64,000 nucleotides of DNA, taken from NCBI RefSeq assembly GCF_050942215.1, contig NZ_CP192056.1:4030001-4094000 (forward strand). The letters are read 5' to 3'. Position numbers and translations under genes: made by a program. The stretch comes from Sphaerimonospora sp050942215. Lineage in GTDB: Bacteria; Actinomycetota; Actinomycetes; Streptosporangiales; Streptosporangiaceae. A model generated the notes under the pieces. The model saw only the letters and a program-made list of their open reading frames with translations. It searched no databases and had not been told where the DNA came from. Positions 46,144 to 57,415 of the stretch are shown here, in pieces (position 1 is the first letter of the stretch; every line of letters begins with the position of its first letter).

Positions 46144-46236
46144 GGGGCGATAGAGCCTCGTGTCCTTGCGGCTAGTTATGATCATTTCAGTCACCGGGTA
46201 CAAACAGCCGGGAAACTGACTGCAGGAGGCTCCCCA

Positions 46237-46398
46237 ATGCAGGTCAAGAAGGTTCTTACGTACGCGGCCATCGCGTTCGTGGTCTTCTACCTCTACAACC
46301 AGCCGCACGCGGCAGCCGCCGCCGTGAAGGGCGTCTTCGAGACCGTCAACACCGGTGCGTCGCGATTGGCGACGTTCTTCACCTCGGTGTTGGGATGA
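46237..46398 (+). CDS. Small membrane protein, copy 2 of a tandem pair
   Basis: A 53-residue peptide preceded by GCAGGAGG, starting MQVKKVLTYAAIAFVVFYL, continuing NQPHAAAAAVKGVF and ending ASRLATFFTSVLG. It aligns with copy 1 without gaps except near the end: VKKVLTY, AFV-FYL, QP-A-AAAVKGVF and RL--FFTS are shared. Strong ribosome-binding sites on both copies and conservation at protein level argue that both are expressed. Confidence 0.82.
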   Translation: MQVKKVLTYAAIAFVVFYLYNQPHAAAAAVKGVFETVNTGASRLATFFTSVLG

Positions 46399-46676
46399 TG
46401 CCGCCCGGCCCGCCCTTTTGACCGGGGCGGATCCGGTGCTCGGCGATCCCTTAATCGATGAAGACGCCGATCACCGACCGCCGTATCGCCTCCGCGACAT
46501 CGGGGGATGCTCGCCACCGGCGGCCCGCTCACGCGCGGCCGCCACCACGTGCTCGACCCGGTCGAGTGCCCGGACGGTCTGATCGTCCCCTTCGAAGGCC
46601 GCCCGGGCCCCATGAGGTGCCGACGGAATCCCCGCCGGCACCGAGATCGGCCGACCCATCCCTCCACTCCCCCACC
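46399..46676. other. Intergenic region holding only the broken small gene
   Basis: Apart from the frameshifted frame on the minus strand, nothing else is supported here. A weak CCGCCC/GGGCGG inverted repeat just after 46398 may end the small-protein transcript. Confidence 0.4.
46451..46659 (-). pseudogene. Small gene with an apparent frameshift
   Basis: From ATG 46659 (GGGGGAG upstream) the frame encodes GRPISVPAGIPSAPHGARAA, then EGDDQTVRALDRVEHVVAAA, with strongly coding-like third positions. At a CCCCC run near 46505 the coding character moves to another frame, which ends DVAEAIRRSVIGVFID before TAA at 46451; the original frame instead stops at 46471. A 1- or 2-nt indel in the C-run would explain this, whether real mutation or sequencing error. 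I do not recognise the family. Convergent with the small membrane proteins. Confidence 0.35.
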
Positions 46677-46924
46677 CGTGATCTTGCGAATTCTCGCAGA
46701 GTGGCCTTCTGACCTGCACGGATCCCTTCCGTGATCTTGCAGATACTCGCAGCCATGGCGTCCGACCTGCGGGTACGCCTTAGCTGATCTTGCACTCGAT
46801 CGGAAAGTGCAAGATCACGAACACGTTTTCCCTGCTCAGCGGGCAGACCTGCAAGAAACTGCAAGATCACGAAAAGCGAAGTGCCTGCTCACAGTACCCG
46901 CGTGCGAGTTTTCGCAAGATCACG
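46677..46924. repeat. 248-bp imperfect palindrome of six CGTGATCTTGC units
   Basis: Three CGTGATCTTGC-type units point right at 46677, 46730 and 46783, and three inverted units (GCAAGATCACG) lie at 46809, 46861 and 46914. Spacing is 53, 53, 26 (centre), 52 and 53 bp. Matching arms share extra bases: outer GATCTTGCGAA, middle GATCTTGCAG. The inner pair forms a perfect 11-bp hairpin, GATCTTGCACT (46786-46796) with AGTGCAAGATC (46806-46816). It ends 9 bp from the hisF stop. It is not a known terminator type. Confidence 0.92.
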
Positions 46925-46932
46925 GGGTGAGG

Positions 46933-47703
46933 TCAGCGGACGGGGTGGCCGGCGGCCCGCAGCGCGTCCTTGACCTCTTGGATCTTGAGCTGGCCGAAGT
47001 GGAACACCGAGGCGGCCAGCACCGCGTCAGCGCCGGCCTCGATGGCGGGCGGGAAGTCCGCCAGATCGCCGGCGCCGCCCGAGGCGATCACCGGCACGGA
47101 GACCGCGGCGCGTACGGCCCGGATCATCTCCAGGTCGTACCCCGACTTCGTGCCGTCGCCGTCCATCGAGTTGAGCAGGATCTCCCCCACGCCGAGTTCC
47201 TCGGCCCGCGCGGCCCATTCGACCGCGTCGATGCCCGTGCCCCGGCGGCCCCCGTGGGTGGTCACCTCGAATCCCGACGGGGTGGGCGGCCCGTCGACGA
47301 CCCTGCGGGCGTCCACGGACAGCACGATGCACTGGGCGCCGAACCGGCGGGAGGCCTCGGTCAGCAGCTCGGGCCGGGCGATGGCGGCGGTGTTGATCCC
47401 GACCTTGTCCGCTCCGGCGCGCAGCAGCCGGTCCACGTCCTCGACCGAGCGCACGCCGCCGCCGACCGTCAGCGGGATGAAGACCTGCTCGGCCGTACGG
47501 CGTACCGCCTCCAGCGTGGTCTCCCGCCCGCCCGACGACGCGGTGATGTCCAGGAACGTCAGCTCGTCGGCCCCCTCGGCGTCGTAGCGCCGGGCCAGCT
47601 CGACCGGGTCGCCCGCGTCGCGGAGGTTCTCGAAGTTGACCCCCTTGACGACCCGGCCGCCATCGACGTCGAGACAGGGAATGACCCGTACGGCGACGGT
47701 CAT
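46933..47703 (-). CDS. hisF: Imidazole glycerol phosphate synthase, cyclase subunit
   Basis: With HisH it converts PRFAR plus ammonia to IGP and AICAR. The 256-residue (beta-alpha)8 protein has catalytic Asp12 in RVIPCLDVDGGRVVKGV and the second catalytic Asp in LLNSMDGDGTKSGYD, with phosphate loops GGGVRSVEDVDRLL and IASGGAGDLADF. Its ATG overlaps the ridA stop (ATGA). Last gene of the his operon; the six-unit palindrome follows. Confidence 0.97.
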   Translation of the reverse strand: MTVAVRVIPCLDVDGGRVVKGVNFENLRDAGDPVELARRYDAEGADELTFLDITASSGGRETTLEAVRRTAEQVFIPLTVGGGVRSVEDVDRLLRAGADKVGINTAAIARPELLTEASRRFGAQCIVLSVDARRVVDGPPTPSGFEVTTHGGRRGTGIDAVEWAARAEELGVGEILLNSMDGDGTKSGYDLEMIRAVRAAVSVPVIASGGAGDLADFPPAIEAGADAVLAASVFHFGQLKIQEVKDALRAAGHPVR

Positions 47704-48119
47704 CGCGTCTCCTCTCCCCGGTCGACCCGGTAGGCCTCGACCTCGACCTCGACCAGCATCCGGGGGTCGACGAGCCCGGCGACCTGGACGCTCGTGCAGA
47801 CGGGCCGCACCGAGCCGAACACCTGTCCGTGCGCCCGTCCGACCGCGTCGAAGTCGTCGGCCCTGACCACGAAGAGCCGGGTCCGGACGACGTCCTCGAC
47901 CGATACGCCCGCCTTCTCGACCGCGTCCAGCGCGATGGAGATGGCGGTGAGCGTCTGGTTGAAGGCGTCGCCCACATGCTGGACCTCGCCTCCGACGGTG
48001 GCGGTGCAGCCCGACACCAGCACGCGCGGGCCCGCGACGACCGCGCGGGCGTAGCCGTACCGGTCCTCCCAGGGACCGCCCGAGAAGATGCGGCCGTGCG
48101 CGTCGGTGTCGCCGGTCAT
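47700..48119 (-). CDS. RidA/YjgF-family protein within the his operon
   Basis: A 139-residue Rid protein. Visible features are YARAVVAGPRVLVSGCTATVGG, DAFNQTLTAISIALDAVEKAG and the C-terminal RPVCTSVQVAGLVDPRMLVEVEVEAYR, where the Arg that binds the substrate carboxylate in RidA is in the expected place (P-V-C-T-S-V region; classical RidA has R-x-x-V-x-V, here altered). RidA proteins hydrolyse reactive enamine/imine intermediates. Its position between priA and hisF with ATGA overlaps at both ends suggests tight co-expression with histidine synthesis. Confidence 0.88.
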   Translation of the reverse strand: MTGDTDAHGRIFSGGPWEDRYGYARAVVAGPRVLVSGCTATVGGEVQHVGDAFNQTLTAISIALDAVEKAGVSVEDVVRTRLFVVRADDFDAVGRAHGQVFGSVRPVCTSVQVAGLVDPRMLVEVEVEAYRVDRGEETR

Positions 48120-48841
48120 GAGGCGCTCACGGCGGCCAGCGCCTCTTCCAGCGTGAACTCCTGGGCGTACAGCGCCTTGCCGACGATCGCGCCCTCGACG
48201 CCGTCGGGCACGAGTGAAGCCAGCGTGCGCAGGTCGTCCAGCGACGACACACCGCCGCTCGCGATCACCGGCCGGTCGGTCCTGGCGCAGACCTGCCGCA
48301 GCAGGTCGACGTTGGGGCCGCGCAGCGTGCCGTCCTTGGTGACGTCGGTGACCACGTAGCGGGGGCAGCCGTCGGACTCCAGCCGGTCGAGCACCTCCCA
48401 CAGGTCACCGCCCTCCTTCGTCCAGCCGCGGGCGGCCAGCGTGGTCCCCCGGACGTCCAGCCCCACCGCGACGCGGTCGCCGTACTCGGCGATGATCTTG
48501 GAGCACCAGGCCGGCTCCTCCAGCGCGGCCGTGCCGATGTTGACCCGGCGGCAGCCGGTGGCCAGCGCGGCGGCCAGCGACTCGTCGTCGCGGATGCCGC
48601 CGGACAGCTCGACGTTCACGTCCAGCCGTCCGATCACCGAGGCGAGCAGCTCACGGTTGTCGCCACGGCCGAACGCCGCGTCCAGGTCGACCAGATGGAT
48701 CCACTCCGCACCGGCCTCCTGCCAGGCGAGCGCGGCGGCCAGCGGATCCCCGTACGAGGTCTCCGTCCCCGCCTCCCCCTGCACCAGGCGGACGGCCTGG
48801 CCGTCCGCGACGTCCACGGCTGGGAGCAATACGAGCGACAT
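48116..48841 (-). CDS. priA: Bifunctional HisA/TrpF isomerase PriA
   Basis: In actinobacteria this single enzyme isomerises ProFAR (histidine) and phosphoribosyl anthranilate (tryptophan). The 241-residue barrel has general-base Asp10 in LLPAVDVADGQAVRLVQGE and general-acid Asp in VVTDVTKDGTLRG; SGGIRDDESL and IASGGVSSLDDL are the phosphate sites. No separate trpF is present in the window, in line with the PriA assignment, but HisA-only function cannot be excluded by sequence alone. 99 bp separate it from hisH. Confidence 0.93.
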   Translation of the reverse strand: MSLVLLPAVDVADGQAVRLVQGEAGTETSYGDPLAAALAWQEAGAEWIHLVDLDAAFGRGDNRELLASVIGRLDVNVELSGGIRDDESLAAALATGCRRVNIGTAALEEPAWCSKIIAEYGDRVAVGLDVRGTTLAARGWTKEGGDLWEVLDRLESDGCPRYVVTDVTKDGTLRGPNVDLLRQVCARTDRPVIASGGVSSLDDLRTLASLVPDGVEGAIVGKALYAQEFTLEEALAAVSAS

Positions 48842-48940
48842 TGGAACACGACCTCCGGTCAGGAACGATGGTGACGAGCACCGGGATCAGCGAAACCTAC
48901 GATTAGGACGGGTCCCGCTCAAGACAGGTTCACAGCGTTC

Positions 48941-49582
48941 TCACAGCCTGTCCAGCCAGTTCGACAGCAGCACGGCTCCCGCCTCGCCGGACTTCTCCGG
49001 ATGGAACTGGGTGGCCGTGAGCGGCCCGTTCTCCACGGCGGCCACGAATGGTCCACCGTGCTCGGACCAGGCCACGAGGGGCTCGGCGAAGCCCGGGCCG
49101 GCCTCCAGCCGCCACTCCCGCACCCCGTAGGAGTGCACGAAGTAGAAGCGGGCGCCGGCGTCCAGGCCCCGGAACAGGACACCGCCGGTGGGAGCGGCGA
49201 CGGTGTTCCAGCCCATGTGGGGCAGCACCGGGGCGTCGAGGCGCTCCACCACCCCGGGCCACTCGCCGCAGCCGGGGGTGTGGACACCGTGCTCGACGCC
49301 CTTCTCGAACAGGATCTGCATGCCGACGCAGATGCCGAGCACGGGGCGGCCGCCGGCCAGGCGGCGGCCGATGATCTGCTCGCCGCGCACCCGCCGGAGC
49401 CCCTCCATGCAGGCCGAGAACGCGCCGACCCCCGGGACCACCAGGCCGTCGGCCTCGATCGCGGCGTCGAAGTCGGCCGTCACCGTCACCTCGGCGCCCG
49501 CCCTGGCCAGCGCCCGCTCCGCCGAGCGGAGGTTGCCCGAGCCGTAGTCGAGGACGACCACGCGGTTTCTCACTCCCACCAC
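48941..49582 (-). CDS. hisH: Imidazole glycerol phosphate synthase, glutaminase subunit
   Basis: Class I glutamine amidotransferase feeding ammonia to HisF. The catalytic triad is Cys in VLGICVGMQILFEKG, His in TATQFHPEKSGEAG and the following Glu. 213 residues from GTG 49582; GTG 49579 and GTG 49573 are also open, the last overlapping the stop of the small membrane gene (GTGA), and would shorten the protein by up to three residues before VVVLDYGSGN. Confidence 0.95.
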   Translation of the reverse strand: MVGVRNRVVVLDYGSGNLRSAERALARAGAEVTVTADFDAAIEADGLVVPGVGAFSACMEGLRRVRGEQIIGRRLAGGRPVLGICVGMQILFEKGVEHGVHTPGCGEWPGVVERLDAPVLPHMGWNTVAAPTGGVLFRGLDAGARFYFVHSYGVREWRLEAGPGFAEPLVAWSEHGGPFVAAVENGPLTATQFHPEKSGEAGAVLLSNWLDRL

Positions 49583-49722
49583 AGCACCCCCGCGGTGATC
49601 GCCAGCACGGCTCCGACCCCGGACAGCACCGCCAGGGCCTTGATGCCCTGCCGCACGCCGGAGATGACCCCGCCGATCAGGAAGAGACCGACGAAGATCA
49701 TCCCCACCGAGGCGAGGGTCAT
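49570..49722 (-). CDS. 50-residue membrane protein between hisB and hisH
   Basis: The frame begins at ATG 49722, overlapping the hisB stop (ATGA), and ends at 49570 overlapping the hisH start region. The product MTLASVGMIFVGLFLIGGV, followed by a short polar loop SGVRQGIKAL and a second hydrophobic segment ending GVLWWE, is predicted to span the membrane twice. Tight coupling on both sides argues that it is translated. Small hydrophobic proteins at this position are found in other actinomycete his operons as I recall; function unknown. Confidence 0.75.
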   Translation of the reverse strand: MTLASVGMIFVGLFLIGGVISGVRQGIKALAVLSGVGAVLAITAGVLWWE

Positions 49723-50321
49723 CAGAGCACGCCCTTGGTGCTGGGCACCCCGCTCGCCCGCGGGTCCGGCTCAGAGGCCTCGCGCAGGGCCCGGGCGAGG
49801 GCCTTGAACTGCGCCTCCACGATGTGGTGGGCGTTGCGCCCGTACGGCACGTGCACGTGCAGGCAGACGGCCGCCTGGGCCACGAACGACTCCAGGATGT
49901 GCCGCGTCATCGTCGTGTCGTACTCCGGCCCGATCATGGGGGCCATGCCCGCCGGCTCGGTGTGCACCAGGTACGGCCGGCCGGACAGGTCCACGGTGAC
50001 CTGGGCGAGCGTCTCGTCGAGCGGGCAGGACGCGGTGCCGAACCGCCGGATGCCCGACTTGTCGCCCAGGGCCTCGCGGAACGCGGCGCCCAGCGCGAGG
50101 GAGGTGTCCTCGATCGTGTGGTGCGAGTCGATGTGGAGGTCGCCCTCGGTCTTCACGGTCAGGTCGAACAGCCCGTGCTTGCCGAGCTGGGCCAGCATGT
50201 GGTCGAAGAATCCCACGCCGGTCGAGACGTCGACGACGCCGGTGCCGTCGAGGCCGACCTCGACCAGCACGGACGTCTCCTTGGTGCCGCGCTCGACCCG
50301 GCCACGACGCTCGTTACTCAT
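49722..50321 (-). CDS. hisB: Imidazoleglycerol-phosphate dehydratase
   Basis: Dehydrates IGP to imidazole acetol phosphate using manganese. The 199-residue protein (ATG 50321, overlapping the hisC stop) shows GVGFFDHMLAQLGKHGLFDL, DSHHTIEDTSLALGAAFREAL and PYGRNAHHIVEAQFKALARAL, the His/Glu metal ligands. No HisB phosphatase domain is fused, as normal outside enterobacteria. The longer open frame upstream to 51137 is antisense-phase read-through of hisC. Confidence 0.97.
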   Translation of the reverse strand: MSNERRGRVERGTKETSVLVEVGLDGTGVVDVSTGVGFFDHMLAQLGKHGLFDLTVKTEGDLHIDSHHTIEDTSLALGAAFREALGDKSGIRRFGTASCPLDETLAQVTVDLSGRPYLVHTEPAGMAPMIGPEYDTTMTRHILESFVAQAAVCLHVHVPYGRNAHHIVEAQFKALARALREASEPDPRASGVPSTKGVL

Positions 50322-51391
50322 TGGAGGACCCCTTCCAGAGCGGCACGGAAGGCCGCCATCTCTTCCCGGGTGCCGATCGTCACCCTGAGCCAGCCGTCCG
50401 GGCCGGTCTCCCTGATCAGCACCCCGCGTTCCAGCAGCCCCTCCCAGACGGCGTGCCGGTCCGGGAACCGCCCGAACAGCACGAAGTTCGCGTCCGAGTC
50501 GGCGACCGTCAGGCCGAGCCCGCGCAGCCAGTCCACCGTGGCGTCGCGCTCGGCGCGCAGCGCGTCGACCGTGCCGAGCAGCCCGGCACGGTGCGCGAGC
50601 GCGACCCGCGCGGCCGCCTGGGTCAGCGTCGACAGATGATACGGCAGGCGGACCAGCAGCAGCCCGTCGATGACGGCCGGGTCGGCGGCCAGGTACCCGA
50701 GCCGGGTCCCGGCCATGGCGAACGCCTTCGACATGGTCCGCGTCACGATCAGCCGGGGGTGGCCGGACAGCAGGGCCAGCGCCGACGGCGTGCCCTCCCT
50801 GGCGAACTCGGCGTAGGCCTCGTCGACCACCACCATGCCCGGCGCCGCGCGCAGGACGTGCTCGATCACGTCGAGCGGCAGCGCCGTACCGGTCGGGTTG
50901 TTCGGGGAGGTCAGGAAGACCACGTCGGGACGGTGCCGGTCGATGTCGGCGACGGCGGCCTCGGGGTCGATCGCGAAGCCCTCGTCGCGGGCGGCCTCGA
51001 TCCAGCGGGTGCCGGTGGCGCCCGAGATGATCGGATGCATGGAGTAGGACGGCTCGAAGCCGATGGCGGAACGCCCCGGACCGCCGAACGCCTGCAGGAT
51101 CTGCTGGATGATCTCGTTCGACCCGTTGGCCGCCCACACCTGCCGGGCGGTCAGGCCGTTACCGAGGTAGTCGGCGAGGTCCTTGCGCAGCTCGACCGCG
51201 TCCCGGTCGGGATAGCGGTTGAGTGTGGCGGCACCGTGCCGTACGGCCCGGGCGAGATCGTCGATCAGCGCCGCCGGCGGCGGGTAGGGATTCTCGTTGG
51301 TGTTGAGCTGGACGGGCACGTCGAGTTGCGGCGCGCCGTACGGCTTCTTGCCGCGCAGATCGTCGCGGAGCGGCAGATCGTCAAGGGTCAT
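50318..51391 (-). CDS. hisC: Histidinol-phosphate aminotransferase
   Basis: PLP aminotransferase of fold type I, 357 residues, converting imidazole acetol phosphate to histidinol phosphate. LNTNENPYPPP, NRYPDRDAVELRKDLADYLG, the Asp/Tyr site VVVDEAYAEFAREG and the PLP lysine in VTRTMSKAFAMAGTRLGYL are all present. ATG 51391 overlaps the hisD stop (ATGA). Confidence 0.97.
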   Translation of the reverse strand: MTLDDLPLRDDLRGKKPYGAPQLDVPVQLNTNENPYPPPAALIDDLARAVRHGAATLNRYPDRDAVELRKDLADYLGNGLTARQVWAANGSNEIIQQILQAFGGPGRSAIGFEPSYSMHPIISGATGTRWIEAARDEGFAIDPEAAVADIDRHRPDVVFLTSPNNPTGTALPLDVIEHVLRAAPGMVVVDEAYAEFAREGTPSALALLSGHPRLIVTRTMSKAFAMAGTRLGYLAADPAVIDGLLLVRLPYHLSTLTQAAARVALAHRAGLLGTVDALRAERDATVDWLRGLGLTVADSDANFVLFGRFPDRHAVWEGLLERGVLIRETGPDGWLRVTIGTREEMAAFRAALEGVLQ

Positions 51392-52698
51392 GAGGGAATG
51401 TTCCAGTCGAACCGGGCGCGGATGGCGGCGCCGTGTGCGGGCAGGTCCTCGGCGTCGGCGAGCGCGCAGACGTACGGCGCGGCCTCGGCGAGCGCTTCAC
51501 GGGTGTAGTCGACGACATGGATGCCGCGCAGGAACGTCTGCACCGACAGCCCCGAGGAGTGGCAGGCGCAGCCGCCGGTCGGCAGCACGTGGTTGGACCC
51601 GGCCATGTAGTCGCCCAGGGAGACCGGGGCGTACGCCCCGACGAAGACCGCCCCGGCGTTGCGCACCCGGGCGGCCACGGCCCGGGCGTCGGCCGTCTGG
51701 ACCTCCAGGTGCTCGGCGGCGTAGGCGTCGACGACCTTCAGCCCGTCCTCGATGTCCGACACCAACGCGATGCCGGACTGCCGGCCGGCCAGCGCCTGCG
51801 TGATCCGCTCGCTGTGGCGGGTCGCGGCCACCTGGCCGGGCAGCTCCTTCTCCACCGCGTCGGCCAGCTCCGGGCTGGTGGTGACCAGCACGGAGGCGGC
51901 GATGACGTCGTGCTCCGCCTGGCTGATCAGGTCGGCCGCGACGTGCACGGGGTCGGCGGTCTCGTCGGCGAGGATCGCGATCTCGGTGGGCCCGGCCTCG
52001 GAGTCGATGCCGATGCGGCCCTTGAGCAGCCGCTTGGCCGCGGCGACCCAGATGTTGCCGGGCCCGGTCACCATGTCGGCACGCGGGCACTCCTCGGTGC
52101 CGTAGGCGAACATCGCCACGGCCTGCGCGCCGCCGACGGCGTACACCTCGTCGACCCCGAGCAGCGCGCACGCGGCGAGGATCGCGGGGTGCGGCAGGCC
52201 GCCGAAGTCCGCCTGGGCGGGCGAGGTGACGGCGAGCGAGGGTACTCCCGCCTCCTGGGCGGGGACCACGTTCATGACCACGCTGGAGGGGTAGACGGCC
52301 CGGCCGCCGGGCACGTACAGCCCGACCCGGCCGACCGGCACCCACCGCTCGGTGACCGTGCCGCCGGGCACGACGTTCGTGGTGGTGTCGGTGCGGCGCT
52401 GGTCGCGGTGGACCAGGCGGGCCCGTCTGATCGACTCCTCGAGCGCGGCGCGCACCTTCGGGTCGAGGGCGGCCAGCGCGCGGTCGATCTCGGCGACCGG
52501 CACGCGGGCCCTGTCCAGCTCGACGCCGTCGAACTTCGCGGTCAGCTCCCGTACGGCTGCCGCACCGCGATGGCGCACCTCCTCGCAGATCGGCCGCACC
52601 CTCTCCAGGGCGGCCTCGACGTCGAGTTCGGCGCGGGGCAGCACGGCGCGCAGGTCTCCCGGCAGGGAGCCGCGCAGGTCGATACGGGAAATCACCAT
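51388..52698 (-). CDS. hisD: Histidinol dehydrogenase
   Basis: Zinc enzyme performing two NAD-dependent oxidations from histidinol to histidine. The 436-residue protein has GRVGLYVPGGRAVYPSSVVMN, VTGPGNIWVAAAKRLLKG, the signature AGPTEIAILADETADP, AADLISQAEHD with Zn-binding Gln/His, and HVLPTGGCACHSSGLSV. First gene of the his operon. ATG 52698 is followed at once by GTG; TAGACT three bases upstream resembles a -10 box, implying a leaderless or very short leader. Confidence 0.97.
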   Translation of the reverse strand: MVISRIDLRGSLPGDLRAVLPRAELDVEAALERVRPICEEVRHRGAAAVRELTAKFDGVELDRARVPVAEIDRALAALDPKVRAALEESIRRARLVHRDQRRTDTTTNVVPGGTVTERWVPVGRVGLYVPGGRAVYPSSVVMNVVPAQEAGVPSLAVTSPAQADFGGLPHPAILAACALLGVDEVYAVGGAQAVAMFAYGTEECPRADMVTGPGNIWVAAAKRLLKGRIGIDSEAGPTEIAILADETADPVHVAADLISQAEHDVIAASVLVTTSPELADAVEKELPGQVAATRHSERITQALAGRQSGIALVSDIEDGLKVVDAYAAEHLEVQTADARAVAARVRNAGAVFVGAYAPVSLGDYMAGSNHVLPTGGCACHSSGLSVQTFLRGIHVVDYTREALAEAAPYVCALADAEDLPAHGAAIRARFDWNIPS

Positions 52699-52832
52699 AA
52701 CAGTCTACGGAGAACCGGCGAGCGGTCCGGCTTCCCGTCCACCATGCGGGCACCGTCTCGCCCCGCGAATGACCACCGCTTGACAGGGGCGGCCCGCATG
52801 CCGAAGGCGATCTTCCCGGCGGCAGGCGACAA

Positions 52833-52877
52833 GGCCGGCGGCCGGTCTCTCCGGTATCGAGAGACCGGCCGCCGGCC
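52833..52877. terminator. Strong terminator downstream of metH
   Basis: A perfect 19-bp stem (52833-52851 with 52859-52877; arms contain GGCGGCCGGTCTCTC and GAGAGACCGGCCGCC) closes on a 7-nt loop. It lies 80 nt past the metH stop and upstream of hisD, and would terminate transcription from either side. Confidence 0.92.
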
Positions 52878-52956
52878 GGGCGACGCCACGCCGCATGCCG
52901 CGCCGAGACGAGGGCACACCCTCGCCCAGCCGCGACGTCCCTGCGGGCTCGGGGGA

Positions 52957-56616
<3,660 letters not shown>

Positions 56617-56620
56617 CGGT

Positions 56621-56712
56621 CACCTCCCGGCTGTCGGGAGGCGCCCTTGACGATACGTCGCCCGGCCGAGCGTGGCGGGCCTCAGCCCGTTGCAGCGCCT
56701 CTCGACCGGGAT
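56621..56712 (-). promoter_or_regulatory. S-adenosylhomocysteine (SAH) riboswitch controlling metH
   Basis: In the minus-strand RNA, P1 is CCCGGUCGAG (56710-56701) with CUCGGCCGGG (56670-56661), ten pairs with one U-G. The conserved AGGCGCUGCAACG follows P1; P2 is CGGGC-UGAG-GCCCG; then CCACG. A pseudoknot forms between GAGGCGC (56701-56695) and GCGCCUC (56644-56638). These match the SAH class. Just downstream, CCUCCCG (56641-56635) pairs with CGGGAGG (56629-56623), masking the metH Shine-Dalgarno. CCUC is shared by pseudoknot and mask, so SAH binding should free the ribosome-binding site: an ON switch, as known for this class. Confidence 0.87.
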
Positions 56713-56800
56713 CTCCACGGTACCGAAAATCCGCCGGAAAAATCTACCGCTCCGGTGGGGAAGCCGATCACGGGAGGATCCGTGCCCTACGCTTCCGGAC

Positions 56801-57304
56801 GTGGGCAGGACCAACAAGGGCAGAGGCGGGCAGGGCACTCCCGCGACGGTCGCGCTGGCCAACGCCGGGGCCGGCTTCACTCTCCACCCCTATGAGCACG
56901 ATCCCGGCGCGCAGGCGTACGGCGAGGAGGCCGCCGACGCGCTCGGCGTGCCGTACGAGCGGATCTTCAAGACTCTGGTGGCCGAGACCGAGCGGGGGCT
57001 GGCCGTCGCCGTGGTCCCGGTCGCGGCCAAGCTGGACCTGAAGGCGTTCGCCTCCGCGCTGCACGGCAAACGCGCGACGATGGCCGAGGCCGCCAAGGTG
57101 GAGCGGGTCACCGGATACGTCGTCGGGGGCATCAGCCCGCTCGGCCAGCGCAGGCAGCTGCCCACGGTCGTCGACGAGTCGGCGCTCGGGTTCGAGACCG
57201 TCTATTTCTCCGCCGGCCGGCGCGGCCTGCAGATCGAGACGGCTCCCGCCACCCTCATCGAGCTCACCGGCGCCTTCGTCGCCGCGATCGCCAGGACCGG
57301 CTGA
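56801..57304 (+). CDS. YbaK/ProX-type aminoacyl-tRNA deacylase (Cys-tRNA-Pro deacylase)
   Basis: A 167-residue trans-editing enzyme that removes mischarged Cys from tRNA-Pro. Features are GFTLHPYEHDPGAQAYGEEAADALG, RIFKTLVAETERGLAVAVVPV, the catalytic Lys context TGYVVGGISPLGQRRQLPTVVDESAL and IETAPATLIELTGAFVAAIAR, a close match to YbaK. I choose GTG 56801: TACGCT seven bases upstream looks like a leaderless -10, whereas the open frame up to 56672 overlaps the divergent metH leader. Divergent from metH. Confidence 0.92.
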   Translation: MGRTNKGRGGQGTPATVALANAGAGFTLHPYEHDPGAQAYGEEAADALGVPYERIFKTLVAETERGLAVAVVPVAAKLDLKAFASALHGKRATMAEAAKVERVTGYVVGGISPLGQRRQLPTVVDESALGFETVYFSAGRRGLQIETAPATLIELTGAFVAAIARTG

Positions 57305-57415
57305 CGCCTCTCCCACCGGGCTCAACGGATCTTCCTGCGGCCGCCGCGCAGCCGGTTGTCACGTCTTCGGCATCCGGCACGTCTCTATAGCGGAAGGAGA
57401 CGACGAGGAGGCGGT

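Noticed and set aside
50318..51137. N-terminal extension of hisB to 51137
   Set aside because: This part overlaps hisC in another frame; HisB homology starts only at ATG 50321.
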